64,000 bases of DNA from Terramyces sp. JEL0728. Its lineage: Eukaryota; Chytridiomycota; Chytridiomycetes; Rhizophydiales; Terramycetaceae. Each line of letters opens with the position of its first letter. Position 1 is the first letter of the stretch. A model generated the notes under the pieces. The model was given only the letters and a program-made list of their open reading frames with translations. It ran no database searches and had not been told where the DNA came from. Made by a program: the position numbers and the translations under genes. This document shows positions 1 to 11,151 of the stretch, piece after piece. The stretch spans positions 434,001-498,000 of the forward strand of contig JADIIU010000001.1 of assembly GCA_027603945.1 (NCBI GenBank), read 5' to 3'.

Positions 1-22
1 AAAAAAAATTGGAAAAAAATAA

Positions 23-1549
23 ATGCTTAATCGTCGGTTTCTGTCAACACTAAAAACCAAAGTCACAACCTTGCCAAATGGTATTAGGGTTGCATCCCAT
101 GAAACCAATTCACACTTTGTTTCCGCCGGTATTTTTGTAAATGCTGGTTCAAGGAACGAAACTACAGACACTTACGGCTGTTGTCATTTACTTGACCGGA
201 CTACATTCAAAAGCACCAGGGACTACTCCAGCGAAGAATTAGTAAAGCAAATGGAGCTATTGGGGGGTCAATTCCAATCTGAACCACATCGCGAAATGAT
301 GAGCTACCAGGCTTCTGTATTCAGCCAGGATCTACCAAAATTAATGGAAATACTTACTCAGATTGTCAGATATCCGCTTTTTTTACCTAATGAATTTGAA
401 GATGTAAAGGAAAGCACTGGGTTTGAACTCAAAGAATTGGAATGGGATATGGAAAAGAAATTACCAGAAAAACTACATGCAATCGCCTATCGTAATGAAG
501 AGAATGTGCAAGATGTCCTCGATGTAAACACATTGGGCAGATCCCAGAAAGCCATTCCGTCGTTGCTAGAAAACATTACTGTTCACAGAGTTAGGCAATT
601 CAGAGATACTTGGTTTACTCCTGGCCGCATTGTCGTTGCTGGTGTTGGAATGGCACATGAAGAATTAGTCGAATTGGCAAACAAACATTTTGGAGACATG
701 GAACCAGCGTCCCCCTCTATCTTGAAGGCTCAGGAATTATCTATGCAAAAGGTCAAATATACTGGGGGTATTCAAGTAGTAGACACTACTGATTTACCTA
801 AAAGCCCAAACCCAGATGATATGGTATTGACACACGTTCAAGTTGCTTTTGAAGGAATTGCCACTACTGATCCGGATATCTATTCACTTGCAACTTTAGC
901 TTCACTTTTAGGCGGCGGCGGTTCTTTTTCTGCTGGAGGGCCTGGTAAAGGAATGTATACTCGTTTGTATACCAATGTATTGAACAGAAATGGATGGATT
1001 GAAAATTGCAATGTGGTCAACCACTCTTATTCCGATTCCGGGTTGTTTGGTATCAGTACTGCAGTATTGTCTGATCCGGGTACACATCAACACATTCTTT
1101 CTGTTATTTGCGATCAACTAGTTATAATGACCCAACATTGCTCACAGACCGAATTAGATCGTGCCAAGAATATGCTCAAATCTAACTTGCTGATGTCATT
1201 AGAAAGCCAACTGGTAGAGCTTGAAGATATTGGGAGACAAATACTTTTATATGGTCAACGTTTGGACATTAACGAAATGTGCAGGAGAATCGACCTGGTA
1301 ACAACAGCAGATGTAATCAGAGTTGCCAGAAGGGTGATTCTCGGCGAACCAATTCCGAGCCCCTTTGAATTTAACGATGGAATTACAAAGACATGGAAAC
1401 CAAATGGTCCAACTATGCCATCAGTGTATGTTGAGGGTCCACTAACTGGCCCAAGAGATTCGCTATTAAAAATTGATAAAACTCTCGCAAAGTGGGGTTT
1501 GATGGCCCCACCTCAGAAAACACACAAAGGGTTTTTTTCCAGACTGTAA
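23..1549 (+). CDS. MAS2: Mitochondrial processing peptidase, alpha subunit
   Basis: Single uninterrupted reading frame of 508 aa. It is the substrate-binding subunit of the matrix heterodimer that cleaves presequences from imported mitochondrial proteins. The N-terminus (MLNRRFLSTLK) is a basic presequence-like stretch, followed by the M16 peptidase start TLPNGIRVASHETNSHFVSA. The place of the zinc motif HxxEH is taken by HLLDR (about residue 57), as expected for the non-catalytic alpha subunit. The flexible glycine-rich loop GGGGSFSAGGPGKGM (about residues 297-311), the hallmark of MPP-alpha, is intact. Length fits the family. No intron was found, unlike most neighbours. Confidence is high. 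Confidence 0.96.
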   Translation: MLNRRFLSTLKTKVTTLPNGIRVASHETNSHFVSAGIFVNAGSRNETTDTYGCCHLLDRTTFKSTRDYSSEELVKQMELLGGQFQSEPHREMMSYQASVFSQDLPKLMEILTQIVRYPLFLPNEFEDVKESTGFELKELEWDMEKKLPEKLHAIAYRNEENVQDVLDVNTLGRSQKAIPSLLENITVHRVRQFRDTWFTPGRIVVAGVGMAHEELVELANKHFGDMEPASPSILKAQELSMQKVKYTGGIQVVDTTDLPKSPNPDDMVLTHVQVAFEGIATTDPDIYSLATLASLLGGGGSFSAGGPGKGMYTRLYTNVLNRNGWIENCNVVNHSYSDSGLFGISTAVLSDPGTHQHILSVICDQLVIMTQHCSQTELDRAKNMLKSNLLMSLESQLVELEDIGRQILLYGQRLDINEMCRRIDLVTTADVIRVARRVILGEPIPSPFEFNDGITKTWKPNGPTMPSVYVEGPLTGPRDSLLKIDKTLAKWGLMAPPQKTHKGFFSRL

Positions 1550-1679
1550 CTCAATAAAATAATTTAGTTGAAAGGGTTGGCTTATCTTGTGGGATTTGGA
1601 TTAGTTCAAGATGGAGCTGCAAAGGTCCTGGATCCGTCCATAAAAGCGCATTTTCAAGGTAGGAATTTGCACAATTCAA

Positions 1680-2285
1680 ATGTTCAAGACGATTCTCTTT
1701 GCTGCCGTTGCTTCTGCTCATGCTCAGCTACCTCCGGGGGAAGTTGCAATCAAGCAAATAACTTACCAAGGAGATGGATGTCCGCAAGGTAGTGTTGCAG
1801 CCATCATCTCTGACGATGCAACTGTGTTCACCCTGCTCTACAGCTCATTTGTTGCAACCTCTGGTCCTGGAGTTCCAGCTGCTCAAAATATTCAGCAATG
1901 CACGGTAATTATAGATTTGAACCACGCTCACAGCTACACTTACACTGCGCTTTCACTTGACCATAGAGGATATGTCTCTGTTCCACAAGGCTTGAGCGCA
2001 GAATTAAGCACCAGTCATTTCTTCACGGCCGAGCCAAAGAATCCAAACTTTCACAGTGTTTTCGTTGGTCCGTATGATGATGACTACTTGGTAACCACCA
2101 GTAATTCAGCACCAGAACATAGTGGGTGCGCACAAAAATCAAAAGTAAGAGTAAAGTCAACTATCCGTTTGTTTGCAGGCGATACGAGCGCTTTGGCTGG
2201 TTATATTTCTGGTGATTCTTTGGACGGAAACTTAAATGACAAGTCTATCAAGCAGGCTTTCAAGTTGGATTGGAAAAAGTGTTAA
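1680..2285 (+). CDS. Secreted DUF4360 family protein
   Basis: Intronless 201 aa protein. Residues 1-16 (MFKTILFAAVASAHAQ) form a typical signal peptide ending in AHA-Q, so export through the secretory pathway is expected. The mature part has the DUF4360 signature: GDGCPQGS near the start, a central ...RGYVSVPQG and paired cysteines (GCPQ, QQCTV, SGCAQ, C-terminal KKC) likely to form disulfides. DUF4360 proteins are mostly small secreted proteins of fungi and bacteria with unknown function. The ATG at 1680 is chosen because the signal peptide starts there; the frame is open upstream only from a TTG. The MAS2 stop lies 130 bp upstream. Confidence 0.85.
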   Translation: MFKTILFAAVASAHAQLPPGEVAIKQITYQGDGCPQGSVAAIISDDATVFTLLYSSFVATSGPGVPAAQNIQQCTVIIDLNHAHSYTYTALSLDHRGYVSVPQGLSAELSTSHFFTAEPKNPNFHSVFVGPYDDDYLVTTSNSAPEHSGCAQKSKVRVKSTIRLFAGDTSALAGYISGDSLDGNLNDKSIKQAFKLDWKKC

Positions 2286-2337
2286 TCCTTAATAAACACT
2301 GGCATTTTGATAGCAAATTATTAAGCAATTACAAAAT

Positions 2338-4568
2338 TTAATTAAAAGTCAAAATTAAATCAAACCCAGTGTGGAATACAATTCCCGATTCGCAAGCCAT
2401 TAAAACCGGTACCTTTTCATCTAATAAGCTGTCGTCCATAATGGTGCTGTACTGTGCAGACCAATAGGCTTTAAAGCCCTCCATTAGCTGGACAGTGACA
2501 ATCTTATCTGTGAATTTGACATTCCTTGCTGGTACAACACCAAAATATATCCAAAAATCTCCGGCAAACATATCACCATGCAATTTCACTTGATTTCGAG
2601 CTACTTCAATCCCGGAAAATCTTGGCAACGGTCTTATTCCGTTAAATCCAGCAGTAAGGAATCCTGGTGGAAGCTTGAATGATACGGTTTCGACATCTGG
2701 ATTAACCCTAGTTACCTGTGCCAACAACTGTCCAAATACATGGTTCAATCAAGCCAAATCTTTGATCAGCAAAGCTGGAGGTGTAGAGTAATACCTCTTT
2801 GTCTTGATGGCAAAGAAAATGGTCTGGAAAAGTTGATACACTTAGAGCAATCTTTTGCAGTTGACTGATAGGGGTGTCCACTGCTTGTTTTCCGGCAAAG
2901 AATCGGCGCTCCTTTTTATCTAGATTTATTTCAATTGCTACATTTCTTGCAGCCCTTTTGACTGCCATCCTCTGTGGTCTCTACTTTGAATGTAACTGAG
3001 AGTATCCCTGATTCGACATGTTCCAAAACAACTAAATCCCCGTATTCAATTAATTCCGTCTTGCTGTGGGATTTGTTTCTGAGAAATTCCGATACCAGCA
3101 ATAACTGGTCTTCTCTCAGTGTACAAAGCAATAATTCAGGTAAAGTTGCATCAAGAGAGATCTGCAGTTGGTTCATCAAAGGAAGCAAATCAGATTTAAG
3201 CCATATTCTGAATAGACCCCATTTCAAGTCGTGGCAGGTGAACAAGTTATTGGCCACATCCAAGAATCTAGTAGACCCAGATTGGCAATTTATACGATTA
3301 AATAGTGATATGTAGTCCCCTGAATAAATCCCATCTACTTTTAATTCCTTAGTACAAATATCCCTTTGAGGAATCATGGTAGGCGGTTTTGAAATTACTT
3401 TAATTTCTTTGGTAACGACCTGGAACTCATTTTCATTGCTTTTGATTGTGAATTTTAAGGCAAAACTGCGCTGTTTATCGATTTCGGCAATGTATAGTTT
3501 TGAAAATTGTGCCAATGAGACAAGTGCAATATTGTGGACAAACAGATTAGCGACGCCAATATTTTTCAAATCAAGGATTTCGGGAATCATCGTTGAAGTG
3601 ATGTCGGCGCGATGTATTAAGGATAACTTAGTTTCTCGGGTAAAGTTTGTTGTGCGATTGTCTGGATCAAAGGCAGCATCTTTATCGAGTCTCATGATAG
3701 AAGTATGGCACTTTAACTCTTCCCAGCCTTCTCCAATTAAGTACATACACGGTTGCGGGCATAAAAATCTACATCAAATTAGATAACCTTCGTTCTTGTC
3801 GGTAAGATTTTTGAGCGACGCTTGGATATAGCAACCATAGTGAGTACTGCTTTAACGAAAATGAGGCCTGTACATAGTGCCTTTGTTAATGAATCGATAC
3901 GACAACTTTTGGATAGAGGAACTTCCAGTGTAGCAAATTTGCTCGCTAGCTAGTCCACCATGTAGCAAACTTGATCCAGGCAAGCCAATCGAACCCTCAT
4001 TCATATTGTGAGGCAAATTAAAGCTGAAATCGTCTGAATAATTAGGTGGGGTTGAATTGCCTCCAACAAAAGATAGCAATGGATATCCAAATTCAAACGA
4101 AAGCTTTCTTTCAAGGATTCCGGCTTCATTTAACTCTTGTTGATAAGCTGTTCTGTCAACTTGAGTCCCGACCGTAATTTCTGATCCTGAACAAGTCCAG
4201 CTGTCACTGAATAGTTGGGACGCGTCAAACTCTTCTTTAATATCTGCTTGGTTGTCATAATGTAAATTGAGGGTTTGTTCGCCAAGAGATAGTCTTGGAT
4301 AATCATGGTGCCATGTCATTGTGTTTTGAACAGATTGATTACTATCTACAGAATGATCATGCGTATCTAGATGTGATTCGTTCATGGATGGATCTTGAAC
4401 GGCTCGATCGAATTCAGAAATTTGGTATGGTGTCATCTTGATATGACTTTTGTCAGAAACTGGGTCAAGATTTTCTCCCCAAAATAGAATATCTTGGGTT
4501 CCAGAGAGAAACGTAGTCCAATACGATTCATCAAAGAATTCAACAGCGCTATCCTTGTGATCGTCCAT
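2338..4568 (-). CDS. CSL-family (CBF1/Su(H)/LAG-1, RBP-J) transcription factor
   Basis: Five exons joined by introns at 3881-3900 (20 nt), 3769-3787 (19), 2920-2941 (22) and 2697-2715 (19) give a 716 aa protein. Residues 1-230 are acidic, low-complexity and probably disordered. The Rel-homology/LAG1 DNA-binding part follows: SVAQKSY...RRFLCPQPCMYLIGEGW aligns with the invariant VAQKSYGNEKRFFCPPPC block of RBP-J. A beta-trefoil follows (ISLFNRINCQSGSTRFLDV, matching VFNRLRSQTVSTRYLHV; later AVDTPISQLQKIAL), and then a C-terminal IPT/TIG domain. Fungal CSL proteins bind GTGRGAA-like sites and regulate cell-cycle and adhesion genes without Notch. The identity is clear; exact exon edges rest on frame and homology. 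Confidence 0.9.
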
Positions 4569-4735
4569 ATTGAATTAAACGATTAAGAACCGTGAGATTG
4601 ACATCAATGTGTCCATTGATCGTGTGCAATTGGTAATTACAAGGGTAGAACTGCTCTGATTATCTCTTAAAGGGCTTTACCCCAACTAATGTTAGTTAAA
4701 CTGAAGATATCGGCCGCTGCAAGTTTGCTTTTTCC

Positions 4736-6054
4736 ATGCACCAAATTGATGACAGAGAAATGCCTTATGCCGAGCCAGCGCATCTTCTCGGGTTCCATAG
4801 TCCGTATTACAAGTAAGTGCAAGATAATTATTGCGAATCTCATCGCCGTTTTAGACATGCTGTCCGTTCTTTTTTGAAAGAAGAGATATTCAAGGGATTA
4901 AAGGTTGACGACACAAATCCACCAGCTTCAAAAGATGTATATAGGAAATTAGCAAAAGCGGGGCTATTGGCTGCTCGGATTGGTCCTGGAAAGCATCTGG
5001 AGCAATTCAACATTATCGGGAACATTTCTCCCAAAGGATTTGATTATTTCCATGAAATGATACTGCATGAGGAAACCCGAAGCAATGGCCTTCCAGGATA
5101 TACAGAGACGATAGGGTCAGGATTGTCGATTGGATTGCCCCCCATTATGAATTTTGCACCTGAACCTCTTAAATCACGTATTATGGACCAAGTGCTGAAT
5201 GGGGAAAAGATAATATGTTTGGCAATCAGTGAACCGGGTGCTGGGAGTGATGTTGCAGGGATAATAACTACCGCGGCCAAAACTGCGGATGGAAAGTATT
5301 ACAGAGTCAATGGAGTGAAGAAATGGATAACGAACGGCACTTTTTCAGATTACTTCACTACTGCCGTTAGAACTGGGCCTGGAAAGTACGATATCTCTGT
5401 CTTACTAATTGAAAGAAATGCTCAAGTGTCTACCAGGTCCATTAAAACTTCTCACAACTCAGCAACCGGGACGGCATACGTTACTTTTGAAAACTGTCTA
5501 GTACCAGCCAACAACCTGCTTGGAAAGGAAGGTGACGGTTTCAAGATAATCATGTACAACTTCAACCATGAGCGATGGGTCATGATTGCAGGAACATTGG
5601 CGGAATCACGATCCATAATTAAGGAATGTTTTCAGTTTGTAACCAAAAGAAACCATGTTGGAGCTGCGCTAATACAAAATCCCGTAATCAGACACAAGTT
5701 AGCAATGATGGTGCGATACTATTAACAAAGGTGTCAAAATTGGAATCTGCCCATAGTTGGCTAGAGAACATCACATATCAAATGACGTTGATGAACTACC
5801 AAGAGCAATCAGTCAAATTAGCCGGCCCGATTGCCCTCCTCAAAATTCGCTCTTCAAGGATAGCTCATGACATTTCTGATCACGCCTGTCAAATATTTGG
5901 AGTTGACGGGCTTGATCAGTCCGGAACTGGAAGTAAGGTAGAAGGATTCCAAAGAACTTACAAATTCAGAGCAATCTTGGGTGGATCTGAAGAAATACTG
6001 GCACAACTTGCCATAAAACAAGCCATGAAGAGCTTTCCAAATGCAAGATTATAA
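4736..6054 (+). CDS. Acyl-CoA dehydrogenase family protein
   Basis: Spliced from three exons (introns 4800-4823, 24 nt; 5711-5730, 20 nt) to 424 aa. It starts at ATG 4736, because MPYAEPAHLLGFH resembles the PYAEP...GF start of fungal acyl-CoA dehydrogenases. The FAD/substrate signature CLAISEPGAGSDVAG (about residue 155) and the later KKWITNG and RVNGVKKW blocks are present. The C-terminal helical domain ends with the conserved GGSEEIL. The N-terminal cytochrome b5 domain seen in many related fungal enzymes is absent. Likely role: FAD-dependent alpha,beta-oxidation of an acyl-CoA in a peroxisome or mitochondrion; the substrate cannot be told. The first intron boundary is the less certain one. 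The stop is 13 bp from the stop of the convergent gene. Confidence 0.88.
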
Positions 6055-6067
6055 GTCAATTAGTCTA

Positions 6068-6943
6068 TTAGATAACCAATGGTTTTTCTGCCGGCCATAC
6101 CAATTCTGCGATCAATAAAAATTTACCAGATTCAAGCGTAAGATCCATATCTTCTTGGTGGAAAGTCTTTACCCATTCCTCGACTGAGACAAGTCCCCTA
6201 AAGATCGCTAGCTCAGATATCATTTGGCTGGATGGAATGAACTGATGATACCTATCAACAATTTCTTCAAATGCTTGCTTCATTTCGCTCTACATTACAA
6301 ACATTTACTCTGCTTAGCAGCCCAATAGCTTTTCCGATCTTGTAGATATTAATGCAAGTAGAAGCAATCTAGGTTACAAATAACTACCAATTCATCCAAG
6401 CTGGATTCTTCCATCTGAGAGAAATCTGAATATGCTGAGCCATCAGATTCAACAATTTTTGAAGCCCAGAAAGGAAAGAACCTATCTTGGATATCTTCCT
6501 GTAAAACCAGTACTCTGGAACTGGAAATAAATGGAATGGTGTCTTTCTTCAACTCACTCTTTGGATTTGAAGCAATATTTGTCAAGTAAGAATAAACAAT
6601 CTTTTTTGGAGCCTTGTTAGTCTGTAGTACCTCTAGCATATGAATAAAAGATCCTTTGAACGATAGAAGGATTCCTGTAATGATATCCATCTCTGTTTGT
6701 TCCTTTTTAAAGAATTTCTGATAGTACGCTTAGATGAATCATCAGTTACATGAATAGTCGACTCGATCAATATCCTTGGAAAACTGACCAATTACTACCA
6801 CGCGGTAATTCATAGCTGTCTACATTAGGTTCTCTGACCTTGTTTTCCTTTTGTATTTTCCCTTTGATGATGTCGAGATATGAGGTTCTCTTTTCTAGTT
6901 GAATATCTTCAGCGACTTCAATTTCAGCCTCGTTCCCATTCAT
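6068..6943 (-). CDS. TEX47-like protein with BLUF-like domain
   Basis: Five small exons with introns at 6820-6838 (19 nt), 6729-6749 (21), 6369-6387 (19) and 6290-6308 (19) give 265 aa. A charged N-terminus (about 35 aa) leads into a ferredoxin-like BLUF fold: YRVVVIGQFS as strand 1, a helix, then MDIITGILLSFKGSFIHMLE, which matches the ITGxLLxxxGxFxQxLEG core of BLUF proteins, and later RVLVLQEDIQDRFFPFW. The C-terminal extension (CINIYKIGKAIGLL ... ELVWPAEKPLVI) is like that of testis-expressed protein 47, a sperm-associated BLUF-like protein. The flavin-contacting N-terminal Tyr/Gln cannot be assigned, so light sensing is not implied. Role unknown, possibly flagellar. Confidence 0.62.
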
Positions 6944-6983
6944 TTGTTACGCGTTAAAAGTCAAAATATTGTGATAGGGTTTA

Positions 6984-8609
6984 TTAAGCAGACAAGATAG
7001 AGACTTTACGTTCCTTAGATCCTGTAACAATATATTTAGCATCTGGACCAAAAGCGAAATCGGTAACTGGAGAAAGATGGTGCTCAAATGTGGATATCAA
7101 TTCCCATTTCTTTACTACATAAACACTATTGTTAATCCAAATTACCTCAAATTGTTTCCATGCGCAATACCAACATACTTTCCACTATGATCAAATTTGA
7201 CAGAAGGGACACCTGCAAAACTATCGGTATTTGGTAATTGGAGTGTATGGAAATCTGTTAGCTTTCTTAAATCCCAGAATTTGACAAATGAATCTTTAGT
7301 TGAACCAGTAGCAACATGGTAACCGTTTTCAGAGAAGGAAATGCTGGAAATCGCGCCAGAGTGCCCAGTAAACGAAGCAGCGACAGATTTCGATTTGATA
7401 TCCCATAATCTAACAACAGAGTCAGCTGAACCGGTTCCTAACAAAAGCCCATCTGGATGGATTTGAATAGTACTATATGCTGCCATTAGTTTCAAGTTAC
7501 CTGAATCGATTTCGGGAGTAGACACGGCAGAAATGACTTCAAATCTTTCTAAATCGACAAAATTCCACACAGCATCTTCCCCGGCAGAAATGAAATAATC
7601 ATTGGTTGGGTGGATTGCAACATCTACTACAGGACCAGAGTGGGCATTCAAACTTTTGGCTGCCTTGATTTTATAGCCATTCTTTGCCGATTCTAGACTC
7701 CAGCACTTTACGGTTTCATCAGACGAAGCTGTCAAAAAAGTATCAGTGTGTCCAATCCACTTTGCAGAATGGACGGGTTTCTTGTGAGCTTTGGCAGAAG
7801 CAACCAATTTGAAACTAGATTTATCGACTATAGAAGCACTTCCATCAGCCCCTGCAGTTAAAAGCCATTCTCTGGTTTCTCCATCTTCTAGCTTTACTTG
7901 AAGATCAATAGTATTGACTGCAGATTCTTTAGCAGTGTTGAGAGTTTTGATTGTTGCAGATTCTTGGAGGCTTGAGATATCTTCAACGGTAGACAAAGTT
8001 TCTGGTGCCTTCCTTTTTCTTCTAGTAGCAGACAATCTACAGTTAATTAAAGGTACTCTTCAGAGTTTGCTTCAATTCTGCCTACAACAGCTTGTGGTAA
8101 AGTGTCAACTTCTAGAGCCATTTCCTGGGTTTCTTGTGATTGTTCAACTGCTCCTTCTCCATAAGACGCTTTAAAATCTTGCAAACGAGCGCGAGCTTCA
8201 TCCCTCTCCTTGATAATTCTTGCGATGACTCTTTTTGCAGCATCGTTTTCGTACAGAGCGTTTGATAGTTGATTTTGCATTTCATTAAATTGTTTCTTTA
8301 ATTCAAAGGCTTCCAACATTACTGCATCAAATTCATTTTGTAAGGAGAGAAGTGCATTCGGTACAGAAGTTGCGGTTGGAGCTCTAGGTTTCACCAATGG
8401 TTCTACATCAGATATAAAAGTACTTGATTTGATTGGAGATAGATCGTCCTCAGTCATTTCTTCGTTGGTAATTGGACATACACCTTTTTCAGCCAAATAC
8501 TTGGTGATCAATCTCTTTTCAAATACATATCCGGTTCTTGAAAACACTGGCTCTTGTGGAGCTTCTCCAGAAACTAAAAATCAGCATTCTATTTACTTGC
8601 ACAGAACAT
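6984..8609 (-). CDS. PRP19: Pre-mRNA-processing factor 19, spliceosomal E3 ubiquitin ligase
   Basis: Four exons (introns 8574-8596, 23 nt; 8037-8056, 20 nt; 7126-7145, 20 nt) give 520 aa. The first exon encodes only MFCA and, once spliced, restores the U-box start MFCAISGE..PQEPVFS. The U-box (residues 1-55) is followed by the Prp19 coiled-coil/tetramerisation region (about 60-150) with VPNALLSLQNEFDAVMLE, and then by the basic linker ATRRKRKAPETL. Seven WD40 repeats follow, with HSAKW, ...DETVKCWSL and ...DSVVRLWDI visible, ending ...FGPDAKYIVTGSKERKVSIL. PRP19 is the core of the NineTeen complex that activates the spliceosome. That is fitting in a genome that must splice ~20-nt introns. Confidence 0.95.
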
Positions 8610-9515
8610 TTTTGAATTTACAGATCTGCAAAAAAAATAATTGGGGTTTTCTCATTACCAGTCCTATCTAAAGAACAATGCGGAATTCATCCAAGCTATG
8701 TGCTGAAACTCATCTAACACGGCCATTATTTATTTTAGAGAAATAGGATTTATACTCAAAACATGAAATTCAATGCTCAGATAGGTTTTAAGGTAGCCGG
8801 AGTTTATCTTCAGCGACAGAAAGTCTAAGACAAATGCCGGATATCATCACTGCATTGAATTCCAAGTTCGTCAAACAACGAATGAAGCAAACAAAAGAGT
8901 TGGATTCCTAAGGTAAGAAATGGAAAAATCATTGCATCATCGATCTTGGTGTATGTAGGTCTCATTGACTATTGTCTCTGAAGTAGCAAATATTATTGAA
9001 TAATCACTTGCAATGTTTGGCTGTGTCACTTACATTCCCAGCTTGTTGAATTGAATGTAACTTTTTTTTGTTTTTTTCTTCCATTTATTGAAGACAGGGT
9101 TAGGGTTGCTATTCATCTAGCAATCCTCCAGAATGAGTACTTCTCAGGCTTGTCATTGTAATTGACTGCGAGATATATTCAATCTCTTGCCAGTACGGGT
9201 TAAAGTCGCGACGGGTATAGACGCCTGTTTTCAATTGAGTCCCGTTATTAATTCTCCTACTCGATTGAGTACTAGTGCAATTCTGATATAAGAATCCATG
9301 ATGGGATCGCCGAACGCGCTTTCAACGAGCGAAATGTAATTGCAAGACTGCTTGCTAATATTATGCCGTTGGGGTTATTTACATTCTCGAATTCGATAAT
9401 CTCGCTACTATTCATTATTTTTATTCATACAATATGAAATTTGAACAATGGAAGAGTCCAGCACAATATGACGTTCTCATTTTATTTTGCATTGGGATAG
9501 TACAGTCCATAAAAT
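8610..9515. other. Gene-poor spacer, about 0.9 kb
   Basis: This is the longest stretch in the window without a supportable gene. Open frames are short on both strands, and no ultra-short intron joins them into a plausible protein. It carries a T-rich tract at about 9062-9080, a single GGGTTAGGG at about 9103-9111 and a somewhat G+C-richer patch near 9195-9330. I compared it by eye with U1, U2, U4, U6 and tRNA signatures and found no match. It contains the promoters of the divergent PRP19 and phosphatase genes and may contain an unrecognised non-coding RNA. Confidence 0.5.
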
Positions 9516-11106
9516 ATGATAGATCAACCAAAAGTTCTATCAGGAATAACACACGCAGCAACGATCCCCGAAGCTAAAATGACATCTATATCCAATCTGA
9601 AGAAGGACGGATCCAGGTCGTCATTGGACGAGTTGCGCAAATCAGCTTTCTCAGATAGTAAAGAATCCTTAGCTTTAAATCCAAAGTCTGTAACTGAAAA
9701 AAGTGCCAATTCAGAATTGCAGAGCTCTCCCAACATTCTCAAAAATAACACGGGAAAGTCTATTGCAGAATTTATAAATTCAGGACAAATAAAACCATTT
9801 ACAGCTCCGCATTTGGAACTTCACATCAGATATAATGACAAAAGCTCTGTAAATTTGGCACAAGCGCCTGAAGCATGGGGAAGCCATCCTTTGTCAATAT
9901 TAATAATAGATATGAGAAGTTCGGAAGAGTTCAAAAGGTCACATCTGAAAGGCGCTATAAATCCAAATTTCCCTATGCTAGTAACGAAACGCTTCAAAAA
10001 GCGTTTATACTCGAACTTTAATTTATCGAATTTCCTCGCTCCTAATTCTGAATGTTTTTCCACATTGGAAAAATGGAAACAGATGGATAAAGGGAAAAAG
10101 TGTATCCTGGTATGCAATAATGCAATGGAAGAAACTTATGATGATGATACGTGGACATTTTTAGGTTGCTTGGCAAATGGTCTCTCTGCTGATATTTGCC
10201 AAGGTGCATCTCCTCTAGTGACATATCTATACGGAGGAATGCAAGCAATATATAGTTTGCCAACGCCAAAACCTCTGTTGCAAGGCACCGATCTGGCAGA
10301 CGGTGAGTTTGATATGAAAATACAAAATAGCCCCTTGGGAATATCTGAGCTGAACCCGCCTGGTTCACCCACAATACCGTCAATATCCAAGCTGGGTTTA
10401 TCCGGAAGAGGTACCAAAGCCCTTTCTATTGATTTGACTGCAAACAAAAAAGATTTAGGACCAAGCAAAACGGTTACACGAAAACCAACATTAAACTTAA
10501 TTATTGGAGGTGCCCAAGAAAAAGAACCCCACAAATCCACTACTGAAACTATTGTAGAGACACCCGTTACCTCCCCAAACGACAATGCCGCACCTCCACA
10601 ACCGTTTTCGCGAGTCAACAAAAACATTATGGTTGGCTCGGATTTACTTCCATTGGCATCCGATGGACCAGAACAACTTTCCAATCTAGGTGTAACCCAC
10701 ATTTTAAACATGGCAGCAGAAATACCTATATCAAAGGTTGTCAAGGAGAGCGGAAAATTTGGATTAAAGTGGATTCCTGTTCTAGATAATACTGAAGTAG
10801 ATATGGACGAAGCACTGCAACAAGCGATAGATTTTATAAGTAAATTTTCCTAATCTAGGCGACGCGGTCAATGGAAATCCAAATGCAATTGTCTTTGTAC
10901 ACTGTAAAGCAGGACGCTCAAGATCGGTAAGTGCAGTTATTGGATACTTGGTGGCTAAAGAAAAGTACACGCTGAAAACTGCCTATGACTTGATGAGGAA
11001 AGTGAGAAAAGGCGTAAGTCCAAATTTAGGATTCATGGCTGCCCTTTTGAAGGTAGAGAAGGAAGCTCATGGCCAAAACTCCAAAGTGACTGAACTATAT
11101 TCCTGA
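9516..11106 (+). CDS. Rhodanese / dual-specificity protein phosphatase (MAPK-phosphatase-like)
   Basis: Two exons (intron 10840-10858, 19 nt) give 523 aa. Residues 1-90 are Ser-rich and probably disordered. Residues 120-255 form a rhodanese/CDC25-like domain (LIIDMRSSEEFKRSHLKGAI); the segment ILVCNNAMEE lacks a clear CxxxxxR loop, so this half is probably non-catalytic. The C-terminal dual-specificity phosphatase domain starts at NKNIMVGSDLLPLASDGPEQ, carries the likely general acid in PVLDNTE and the P-loop HCKAGRSRS (HCxxGxxRS). This N-rhodanese/C-DSP layout is that of MAP-kinase phosphatases. The intron lies just before the P-loop exon, so the unspliced frame would lack the catalytic cysteine. 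Probable role: dephosphorylating a MAP kinase. Confidence 0.88.
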
Positions 11107-11151
11107 ATGTGTTAATATAAATATCTCCATGAAATTTAAACAGAACAAAAT

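Noticed and set aside
1568..1792. 74-codon frame overlapping the DUF4360 start
   Set aside because: Starts at TTG, lies in another frame from the signal-peptide protein and ends inside it; no sign of splicing.
4800..4823. Alternative reading of the first acyl-CoA dehydrogenase intron as an 11-nt GTAAGTGCAAG intron
   Set aside because: Too short for any known spliceosome; a 24-nt intron ending at the same AG keeps the frame and a family-like N-terminus, so it was preferred.
9098..9113. GGGTTAGGG, a telomere-like motif
   Set aside because: Only about one and a half TTAGGG units; expected by chance and not an array.
10136..10744. 202-codon minus frame inside the phosphatase gene
   Set aside because: Antisense shadow of a coding exon with a clear rhodanese/phosphatase product on the plus strand.
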